A stretch of 64,000 nucleotides of DNA. It comes from Liolophura sinensis (Eukaryota; Mollusca; Polyplacophora; Chitonida; Chitonidae). The translations under genes were made by a program, and so were the position numbers. Of the stretch, positions 50,905 to 64,000 are shown one piece after another. The notes beneath the pieces were generated by a model. The model was given only the letters and a program-made list of their open reading frames with translations, was not told the origin of the DNA and searched no databases. The stretch covers positions 65,701,249 to 65,765,248 of the forward strand of contig NC_088295.1 in the NCBI RefSeq assembly GCF_032854445.1, given 5' to 3'. Positions within the stretch are counted from its first letter, which is position 1. Each line of letters opens with the position of its first letter.

Positions 50905-51262
50905 TTCTAAGCGGTGACCTAATGGTTAGAGCGTCCTACTCTCAGTCGGGAGATCCCGGGCTCCAACCCGGGTCAGGTCATACCATACTAAAAATGGTAC
51001 TTGCGGCTGCCTCGCTTGGCGCTCTGCACTGAGAGATTAGAGGACGAAAACATGACTGGCTGGCCCGGTATCTAGTTTAATGTGACTGGGTGGGGTGTCA
51101 TGTCTGGTGTCTTCGGGGTGACACATCTGTGGCGACAGCACTTTGACGGCATGGAGTCACCCTTGTCACAAGAAGTCACGGTACATGTATACACACGCAA
51201 TGGCTCCTCGTCGTCATAGGACTGAAAAATTGTCAACTATGACGTTAAACCCCAAGCATACA
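50905..51262 (+). mobile_element. SINE-B, full-length copy with tRNA-like head
   Basis: The head has a possible 7-bp acceptor stem (GTGACCT with AGGTCAT), A box AATGGTTAGAGCG and B-box-like GGGCTCCAACCC with a 5-bp CCCGG stem. The body has TACTTGCGGCTGCCTCGCTT, TGTGACTGGGTGGGGTGTCA and GCGACAGCACTTTGACGGC, and the tail is TATGACGTTAAACCCCAAGC. The anticodon stem has a mismatch and an element body follows directly, so this is a SINE and not a tRNA gene. Confidence 0.85.
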
Positions 51263-52013
51263 TGTGCATACATATAGTATTTAAACTGCGTTACACTACA
51301 GGCATTCTAATCAGTAACAATCCAGTGTATCTTGTTAGCCATCTTTTTCGATACATGATGTGAGAACAATAAACGTTCAGAGCACGGGTTATCAATTCAG
51401 ATCGCATTAAACTCTCTCGGGAAGTTTGATACAGGGGCATGCAGCTGAGCGCGTGGGAGTACATACACGATGGAGATAACCACGTCAGCTATGACGGTGG
51501 CAGTTAACTTTTGTCATCATTTTTGGGGTCACTTCCCTCATGGCTGTCCTATGTTGATTAATTAGTCTCAATTGGCTTGAGGATTATTTTCTCCTGTTAA
51601 CCCAGCCAGTTCATGGTGATATTAGTCACACGATATATACCTCCATGGTTCACACGCTGGCTGGCTGTACCTGCGCCTTACAGACATCCAGTTGACAGTG
51701 TAGGACCAAGGCTATATGTACACTCATATATAACTCTACGAATGCCTAATGGATAAGACTGTGTATAAATAGCTGTTTACTCCTGAATTTCATGGACAAT
51801 ATATGGGCCTATATCATCAGCTGATATACAGATAACTGCATTTGCACATAAGAATGCTTTACAAATGATGCAAGGCAATGTTGTTTCACTTTCTTCCAGC
51901 AATTATACATATGATGATGATAGGCATATAGTCGTAAGTCCTTGCACTGCAATAGTGAACACTGTATTGCGTCGTTCCACCTGCACTTGTATAGGTTTTA
52001 ATACTGTTAGCCT

Positions 52014-52289
52014 GTGTATACCCTAATTCTTCTGAAATTTGGGACAGATATTAGCAGTGTTGAAAGAAGAATATTACAAGCCTATTGGAAAAGTAAAACA
52101 ATGAGTATGTTGTTCATTGGTTGGTCTAATCATGTGAGTGAAAAGAAAAAACTCAATATTCCTGCTAGAATTACAGATATATTGGCTAAAATGAGCAGAG
52201 GAGGTGTTCCAAATTTTAGAAGAAATATGTTAATATTAAATAGCAGAAATGTTAACCCTACAGTTTTGCTACACATTTTTGTCAACTAA
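52014..52289 (+). CDS. Unidentified 91-codon ORF, CpG-free
   Basis: The predicted product contains SSVERRILQAYWKSK, MSMLFIGWSNHVSEKKK and ARITDILAKMSRGGVPNFRR. It is basic and has no signal peptide or clear membrane segment. I do not recognise the family. The segment has no CpG at all although surrounding DNA has one every 15-25 bases, and uses AGA for most arginines, so it differs in composition from its context. It could be a transposon or viral fragment, a retrocopied piece, or chance. No promoter, intron or poly(A) signal is assigned. Confidence 0.25.
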   Translation: MYTLILLKFGTDISSVERRILQAYWKSKTMSMLFIGWSNHVSEKKKLNIPARITDILAKMSRGGVPNFRRNMLILNSRNVNPTVLLHIFVN

Positions 52290-54587
52290 TTGCAGGCCTA
52301 CTTTTAAAGATGTATTCCATAAATAACGCTATGCGATACTTGGCTTAAAATTGGCTGAAGTAATGGAAGAACATGCGTAATTTACTTCTATTTAAGCATT
52401 CACGTGGACAGTTAGAATAAAACCATAACACAGGTGTAAATTGACACGTGGTCGCATTTCACCGGTTACGTGTGACCATTTGCCGGCTATTACATTACTG
52501 TCGTCGTTGATCAGGTTTTACTCTCTATGCTGTTCGTCTTTCATTATAGTATATGTACTTAGACTACACGAGGCGTGTGCATAATTTCGTATATACACAG
52601 GCCTATATAACTGTGTATGTATATAACTATATATGCCTATATGGATCAACATTTAAATGGCTATTCGATGAGCAGGGTATCCCTATGTATGTGTCTTTCA
52701 CATGTTCGATATTCAGTGTTAGTCCGTGCATGCTCATCTGATAAAGAGTGGACTTCGCCCCGAACTATGACAACTGCGGTGTACTGTACGATAACCCCGC
52801 GTACAGCGGCTGGCCACTGCCTGGTCATAAATTGCGTATTCCTGTGAACACTATCACAGGTTGTATGACACACCGATGGGCGTGGCAACCGGTACTCGTA
52901 GTGGGCGGTGCTCATTCGCACCACTGTGAATGAACGAGATTAGTAACAGTATATATACTGGCTCATTGCGTGGGGCTGACTAAACCAACAGTAAATGGCG
53001 GCATACACACATAAAACTGACTAAACACAGGCAACGTATACCCCAGACGTATTTACCCTAACGTCGCCCTAACTGATGAATCTTCTGAAGGAATTACCCA
53101 GGCAGTGAGTAGCTAAAAGGTATATATTTATCTCCTGAGTGTACGATCGTGAACGTACGTCTAGGCACCTTACGATTTCTATCATACGCCTCAGCCAGAA
53201 GTATTTCCCCTTAACTGACGAAAGGTAGGTTTCAGCCCAACTCCTTCCATAGCTAGTACATATAATATCTAACATAGTTTGAAATATTCGAAGAATTTGT
53301 TTTATCGTCTTTGGCACTCTGCCTTCAAGTGTTTGTGCAAATGAGCATATATCATAAGAATTCAGATCAAATGTTTAAGTGGAATTCCTAATCAGATTAA
53401 CTCCCGGATATCGAATATATTTTCATGATAAGCACGTTTGTATGTTTGGGTATATCCCGTTCTTTATGTGCCCATACATGGTCATTTTATTCTTTGAGGT
53501 TTTTTTTACACCTGGAATTAAACAGGGAGTGCATAGAACATGCATATGTACACCTATACTGATTTTGAGGTATACCAAGACCCCACCCCATCCTCACATA
53601 ATGCTACCACCTAACGCCCAATGACATTGTTAACCAAATTAATTAATATGAAGGAGATTATTTTGGGCTTTGAAGTAGACCTACACTCTATGCAGGATTG
53701 GTACATGTAATCAATATTCTCACCTGCTGCTATTTTGTTGTGAACAGCTAGTGTGATTAAATTATTACTGCCTGCAGTAGGCCTATATGTAAGTATAGTG
53801 TTTTTTAAAGATAAATGTTTATTGAAATACAGAGGCCTATTGTGCCTTGTGAAAATTGTTTATGACAGCGGAATTCATAACGGGAAGAGAGTGAAAATAT
53901 ATCCAAAAAAGATATAACGCCCCCCCCCTCTCCACCTTAACTAAAACTAAATATAATCTTTTGATTCTCAGTCAAACAATTAAGCACATGTCGTGCATAT
54001 GTAAAGGTATAGGCTATGTGACAGGGATGGCACACTAGGCGACTGGCGTTTGGAGCTATGAAGACGCACCTGTACTCCAGCTATATGTGGGCCTAATTTA
54101 ATTTTTCGGCCGACCCAACCAGACTTTATTATGCGTTCTGATCTACCAATCATTTCCCATCGCCCCGATGTGGCTGCAATATTACCGAGGTTGTGCTAAA
54201 CCATAATCATTCATGCATTTCTCGTGCAAAAATTAGATTAATATTCTTTTTGATGAAATTGTTCGCAGTGGATACGGATAGGCTATACCCAGCATGAATT
54301 TTCACAAATAATCTACGTTTCTTGTATATGCTACAGATTCACATGCCTGCAATGATCACCGCTAAGCATATATGAATACAACGGTATATGGTTGAGAATA
54401 TTCATGCATACCGGACTCGTACAGCATATAGGCCTACTATGGTATATATACCGCTTACCGGTACATGTAACAGCCTTGGCTACGGAACTCTGTATAATGT
54501 TGATTTACAACTGCATTTGTTAATTGATATGAAGATCGTAAAGCAGACAGAGTGCTAGAAATAACCCAAGCGTTAAATATAGTATGA

Positions 54588-54851
54588 TTAATCCTCAGCT
54601 ATGTGTGTGGATTTTCTTTCGTTGACGAGGCGCATAAACTCGATGCTCCGTGTCGCGGTGAGCCTATTTAAAGATGAGCCTACGCATGTACAGGACATGT
54701 GAGTACTGTCATCTGCTAGGGGGCGCTGCTCATCGTCGGAAACTGGCGGAGACGGCCGATGAGTTGTCAATCTGCTCCTAGAGGGGGGTACTGAGATTGC
54801 GCTCAAATTGCATTTAGCTAGGCTAAACCCCACCCTTCTAATAACGGCCAT
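54588..54851 (-). CDS. Hypothetical 87-codon ORF head-to-head with the ERM first exon
   Basis: Begins MAVIRRVGFSLAKCNLS and has an Arg/Ser/Pro-rich middle. Its ATG lies in AATATGGCCG, a YY1-like context, in a CpG-rich promoter-like stretch. No domain is recognised and no convincing donor was found. It may be the first exon of a divergent gene, or chance in GC-richer DNA. Confidence 0.2.
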   Translation of the reverse strand: MAVIRRVGFSLAKCNLSAISVPPSRSRLTTHRPSPPVSDDEQRPLADDSTHMSCTCVGSSLNRLTATRSIEFMRLVNERKSTHIAED

Positions 54852-54894
54852 ATTGCTACCGGTTAGCCGCTAGGAAGTTGTACAGTTGAAGAAG
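54600..54894 (+). promoter_or_regulatory. Candidate ERM promoter and non-coding first exon
   Basis: A CpG-rich stretch (GTCGCGG, GGCGCTGCTC, GGCGGAGACGGCCG) ends in TTGAAGAAG/GTAAGT, a strong donor at 54895. CpG drops soon afterwards, at about 55.2 kb, as expected if transcription starts here. It would splice to the acceptor at 58358. The exon start is not defined. Confidence 0.5.
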
Positions 54895-57800
54895 GTAAGT
54901 TGTCTGCAAAATCTTAGCTCTTTAAATACGGCATCTGCAGCCATTGTATCCGCACGATTGCGTAAGAAGGATCTGATAATCGGATAAATCTTACCCCGGA
55001 TATGTTGGAAGCTCGAGTAAGTCGGATGTTCCACAAGAGAACAGGCATGTGATAGCATTAGCAAGCCACTTCGATCGCATCGTCACTGCCCGGTCACTGA
55101 ACGGAGGGTGTTTCCAGTTGTTAAAAAAAGTTGAACTTTTGAAGCAAACACATATCAAAGATCTGATTTTTGTATTGCTCTGGCTCTTTAGTCCTTGTTT
55201 ACGTATGCGATTGTACAATCAGATATTATAGGCCTATATGTTAAGACTACATTTTAAAAAAAATCACTCTTTGAGTCAGTCTCTAATGTTTTTTGGGAAT
55301 CGATGTGTTTTTAAAAAAGGTCACAAGTCAATATTCTTTGTTTCTCATTGTAAAATGAGATTTGTCTTTTTTTCTACATGGGAGGAGTTTAATGTATGGA
55401 ACATTACCAGTGTCAAATTTTCGTACATACCACCAATAACTGGTTGATTATTTTGACATCAACTTTCTTTTAACTCTTCTGGTGGCTTTTAGGAAAACTT
55501 GGAAATGCCATTTAGAGTCGGGAAGAGATTCTTATGGATGTACACTATATATTTGCAGACGACATTTCTATTTTCATACTAATATTGTTATCAAGTCTTA
55601 CGGCAACTTAATATTGGTTAGTATGTAGCACATATGACGTTTTCTGAACCTGTTTTCAAGATTATTCTGCAACCAAAATTATGTACACCCTTATTTCACT
55701 GTCAACTGAGCAGTTAAAAATATATGTATCCCATTTTTAATGCTTATCAAGAAATGAATATTTTCTGAAGTATTGTGGAGCATTCTGACAGAAATCACAT
55801 CTGTTTTCACAAGTCTTCGTAAGTTAACTAGGATGCTCTGTTACACATATCAGAAGTCTACGCCCAATGGTAGGCTTAACCTCAATTTCGAGAGTGGCTT
55901 CACCCTCTACAAGCAAACATTTAAAAAATAAAATTTGTGGATTTTCCTTACATTTCTATAGCTGTACCACTAATTATGTAGTTAACTACATGTGAATGTC
56001 AGGTCAGAGTATTTGGTTGAACTCACTGCTCACTGTCAAACACATTCCATTGTACAGCAGGGATAATATGTTGTATGCAACTGCCCTGAAAATCATGAAA
56101 ATGTAGCCAACACATGATCAGATAAAATTCAGGGAAACCGATTTTCTCCAAAATTTATTACACGTGTGTTGAATTACCTTATTTTACACCTGTGGACTCT
56201 GCCGAAAGAGGGATATAGAACAGCTAGTCTTCTGTTTTTAACATGGATGGCTTATACTCTTGCCTGGCTACACAGTAATTGCTAAGTATATCTACAATGT
56301 AGCATCGTGGTGTACTACTAAACTGATATACCTGACTGGAAAGTAAAGTGAAAGTGTTTGTACTGATCTGTGGGACTTCAGGCTTCAGTACGTATGTATC
56401 ATATGACTTCTAATCTTTACATGTACATGTTTTATGTTTTCGTTTCGAAAGCAAATGTCCTTGATCACTCTTATTATCAGCATACCCACCCACCCATTCA
56501 CTACATGGATTTATATACTCTACAGCCAAAGCTTCATATTGCCCCAGATCATTGAGGTTCCATGCCCAAATCTAGCTCCTGGGTACATGTACATTGCTGT
56601 TAGCAGATTTGTCAGGTACTTGCTTAATAGTGGTCAAGTGTCTTGGATTTACCCCACCCTAAAACCTGACACCAGTGATCTATGCGAAAATGCACATAGT
56701 CGAGCCCCAATAAAATTTAATCTAAAACAACTCACAACCATTATGAATTCTATAGGAGTGTTCAATCTTGCTCACATATGCATGTGTTGTCTATCAACTA
56801 GATACATTAAGCCCCTTGCTCTTCCTGGTTAGGTACTAAGTAGACATGGTAATGCTTCAGGAAACTGGTCACACCCTTTCTGACATATAGCCTTGAAATA
56901 GGTGACAGATGGCAAGTCTGCTGACATGAAGTATAATTGATTTGTTTCTACTACATGTGTACAGTAGATCTCACACCAGACCATTCAGTCATATAAGTAA
57001 AGTGGTGGTGGAATCCCACTGTAGTCGGGTTAGTTCATATACATGTCCAGTGTACAGTAAGCTGGATCAGTCATTGTGGAGGTCAACCATCAAATGAGGT
57101 GATTGATCTGCCTAAATGTAACCCAATCCCCTGTTGTTGCTGAGGTTTATCCAAAAGTAACCCTGATGAAACAGCTATACTTGCTAACTGTACCACATGT
57201 ACAATGTACATGTTTTATTACACTTCATGATACTTCAGTAAATTTACATGTATATACTATTAGTACTACATGGGATTGTTGATAAGGTGCACATGGTAAA
57301 ATCTTTCTACAGTTTTGCGTTCAAAATGCCCATTGGTTTGTAAAAATTTATGTAACTAAAATTATATTTGGATTAAAGCGCTAATCATAAAGACACCAGT
57401 TGATAAAAGTGTGAGCAATATTGAAGAATTTACCTCCCATTGTTTTGTGGTGTGATATTGTGATGTGAGTTGAGTTCTGCTGATTATAATACACACTCTT
57501 TGTGTCATACTCAACATGGGGCCAGGTGCATTTATCTGTATCAAATAAATGATGTTTGGAACTTTTTGCAAACCACAAATACTTGATGTTCTGTAAATTA
57601 TAAAGGCCAGTTATGGATGTAAAAGTGCTAAGTCACTTAATGTAAGAAATTTTCCATGACGATACATTTACTTCACTTGCATATACATACAAGTATTTTA
57701 TGTACAGTTGAAATCTGAGAAACTTCAGTTAATTCTTTCCAGGCGTTGTGGGAACATGAGACGGTTAAATCGCTCACTCAGTGCTATCCTTTGGCCCATG

Positions 57801-58358
57801 TGATTATTAACGACATGCACAGCAAATATTGATAGTCTGTGAAACAATACCTAAATTATTCTGGATTGATGACTCATTCTTAGGATGATGTTTGAATTAA
57901 TATGGGTGTAGGATCGACCAATTCCTGTTACTGCACATGCTAGTTCAAGGGGGTAATCTATGCTATAACCTATCGTATATTCTTGCATTCAGTGGCTGCA
58001 GGTCAAAGTAGTGACCTTCTCACCCTCATGGAACAACTGAATTTACTTGAATCTATGAATGCTCCGTTCAGAAGTACTGATCTGTCATATCAGATAAAGT
58101 CAGTAGATAACTACTTGATGGATGAGGAGCTAGTTTTATGCAGGGCTGTTATAATCTGTATCACCTTATAGCTCAATAATTTCAGATCTTCCTGGCTTTA
58201 ATATAGTTTGTTTAAATTTGTCTGGTGGGCAAGATGTTTGGGAAACATGTATTTTACCCTAAAAGTTGGGCCCCCATTTGTGGCACTGTTTTGCATGTAG
58301 TATTTTTGTGGTTCTTGATAGATTTACATGCAATGTGATTTGTTTTTCTCAATTTCAG
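54895..58358 (+). other. Probable 5' UTR intron of the ERM gene
   Basis: CpG-poor (3 CpG in 55681-56100 by my count). Chance ORFs of up to 132 codons have no recognisable domain. An acceptor-like site at 57992 opens a 60-codon frame but lacks a convincing donor. Confidence 0.45.
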
Positions 58359-58431
58359 TTGACTAAAATACCAAAATTTGCTGGCTGCTGACAGAAAATC
58401 TATATCGGTGTGACTAAGGGAAACCGCCAAA

Positions 58432-62123
<3,692 letters not shown>

Positions 62124-64000
62124 GTGAGTATGCACTGCAGTGATGTCTAAAGCATTCTTTTAGAAATTACTGTGTTGATGTGTTATTTATTTGAAAAAAA
62201 GAAAAAGAGAAGCCTTGATTTATTGTGTATAACAACATAACCATGTACGATATGTATGGAATGTTATCTGTATAATAGCTTTAGTTGTCTTCAGCAATAC
62301 ATGAGAAGTACTACTGTAAGAAAGACCTACCAGCTGCAGATTTGTACACCTTTGGTTAATGTACACCAACTTCATCATGCTGTTAGTAGTGATTTCTTTT
62401 GGATTATGGCCGGAAACGCCCATGGCCAAGGTGGTTTGTTCGCTGTCAGTGGTCCAGGAGCCTCTCACCAGTGTGTCTGCTTTGAGTTAAGTAAAGCTCC
62501 TGGTGGCCGTACTTGGGATGGCCTGACAGCAACCTGCGGATAGTCTTTGGTTTCCCCTGAACACTGCTTAGTTTCCTCTCACCATTGCTGACCACCATTG
62601 TATAAATGAGGTAATCCTGAGAGAGTACAGTGCACATTGTAAACAGGAATCAATCAATTGATTATGGCCTGGCTCCAGTAATATTCTGTAAATGTAGGAT
62701 GTGTTAAGTTGCAAACTATTGACAGTTAAAAACACCTGCTTATCACTAGTATGCGAAACATCCATGCGAATGTTGATTTATACTGTATTTACATATACAT
62801 GCATTAAATGTTCTAAATGTGTCTAGTGGTGTGATGCTGCAGTGTGAAGTTTAATGTCACAACAGAGTGACTTGATCAAGAGGTTCGGATGTTGCTATCA
62901 CTATATATACATGTAGCTGTATTTAAGGAAAAAAGATCAAAATAGCTTGATTTTGAGTGATTAAATTGTGGACAGCCTTTTGCTGTAGTTTTGTACAGCC
63001 GGAAATCTGTGAGATCCTGTAAATGTACTAGGGTAGTCTTAAAAGATAACACACACATAGTGTAGTCGGTGCCCTTCATGTAGTCTAAGATTGCGTAAAT
63101 ACGAAGCTAAGATGTGACACAATCCTTGTAGTTAACAGCATTGTGAAGATTTGTAGCAGTTGTGATGGGATCGTGCATGTGTTCAGGGGGCTTTCAGTCA
63201 AGTGTAGTTTAAGAATATCTATAGCCTAGTTTCAACCTTTATCAGTTAGAGCTCTGAAGTCTGTACAAAAAAAGCTGCCACATACTCAGTGCTATGCTGC
63301 CCCCAGTTGGTGTTTACTTAAACTCTTGCCTTTGAAAATGGTAGGAAGTATAAAAAAAAAAAAAAGCCTGTTGAGTGTCCTGCTGATTTTGCCTTTTGGG
63401 GTTTAAAATGAAATGGAGAGTGCTTCTTTACCGTCTTGGTTTGTTGAGAGAAATTATCTTGGAAGCTACTTTAAGGGTTCCAATATGTCAGCAGCTGTAT
63501 AGGATATCTTGCTGAGAGTAATTTCTCTCTCGTTTGTTCATCCATTTGTTTCTGAAGTGTTGATGTGGCGGTCTTTTGTGGTTGTGACAACATATTAGGA
63601 TCAGTGATTTACACCACTTTCAGTGACAGTTGAAGGCCCGGTTGTACATGTATGCACACTGGATGAATGCCATGCATTGGCTCTGGGCGCAACAGGTATA
63701 TTGGAATGCCATGTGTAATGGAGTATGTCTGAAATACCTGTGCTGTGCAAACCACATTGTCATGCCTGCATTCAGCACCTAATACATCCAGGCCATGTCT
63801 TGCACACTTGACTGATCATAGCCCTGCTGTTATCTTAGACAGAATTCTAATCTACAGGCAAGTCTCATGTCGCCCACCTAGTACACCTTGAAGAATAGTT
63901 TCATAATAAGGTTAATAAGTATTGACCAACCGTGTGGTATTTAACGTAAGTCAGGGGTATTTAATATTATCGCAAAGGGATGCTAAGCCTGTATTTACAC
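62124..64000 (+). other. ERM intron running off the window
   Basis: No further FERM exon (expected to continue into the F1/F2 lobes) is found up to 64000. It contains one SINE-A and a short poly-A run at 63351-63365. Confidence 0.7.
62433..62660 (+). mobile_element. SINE-A copy in ERM intron, diverged
   Basis: CCTCTCACCAGTGTGTCTGC (head region), CAGCAACCTGCGGATAGTCT, TAGTTTCCTCTCACCATTGC, GACCACCATTGTATAAATGA and the decayed tail GGAATCAATCAATTGATT are in family order. Confidence 0.8.

Noticed and set aside
50905-50985. tRNA gene
   Set aside because: The cloverleaf is imperfect, the B box deviates, and the sequence runs directly into a body that recurs at 9880-10205, so it is the head of a SINE.
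56434-56832. 132-codon ORF
   Set aside because: There is no recognisable domain; it lies inside the inferred ERM 5' UTR intron and has ordinary intronic composition.
57993-58171. Extra ERM or other exon after the acceptor-like site at 57992
   Set aside because: No convincing donor and no similarity to ERM proteins; the frame closes at 58171.

Overview
This is nuclear DNA from an animal, most likely a lophotrochozoan (mollusc or brachiopod type). The genes are split by canonical GT-AG introns. Introns and spacers carry several copies of a tRNA-headed SINE ending in an (AAAT)n tail, of a kind I associate with molluscs and their relatives. No organelle, bacterial or viral genome organisation is seen. 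The clade call is inference.

Four protein genes can be read exon by exon. (1) 438-12592, plus strand: the 3' two thirds of a two-pore channel 2 gene (TPCN2), entering from the left edge; its last three exons carry three apparent single-base frame breaks. (2) 16679-19309, minus strand: a complete four-exon mitochondrial Mn superoxide dismutase (SOD2), tail-to-tail with TPCN2. (3) 22453-32174, plus strand: a complete seven-coding-exon WTAP gene, the regulatory subunit of the m6A mRNA methyltransferase, head-to-head with SOD2 across a promoter that contains ZNF143-like and YY1-like motifs. (4) 58432-62123, plus strand: the first three coding exons of an ezrin/radixin/moesin (ERM) gene, which runs off the right edge; a likely non-coding first exon ends at 54894.

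From about 32.8 to 54.6 kb no gene is recognised. This desert holds a 26-bp minisatellite, a decayed roughly 100-bp satellite split by a SINE, a two-part 40-bp satellite, a long AT microsatellite, several SINEs and one unexplained CpG-free 91-codon ORF.

The most useful large-scale signals are: a sharp CpG mosaic (transcribed regions strongly CpG-poor, the desert and promoters CpG-normal), which looks like a germline gene-body methylation footprint; a head-to-head SOD2-WTAP pair, with an ERM gene nearby, matching the arrangement of human 6q25.3; a minisatellite whose unit contains the end of a TPCN2 exon and its splice donor, giving a train of decoy donors; and the frame breaks in TPCN2. The genes do not form one pathway: they cover lysosomal ion flux, mitochondrial superoxide removal, mRNA methylation and cortical actin linkage.
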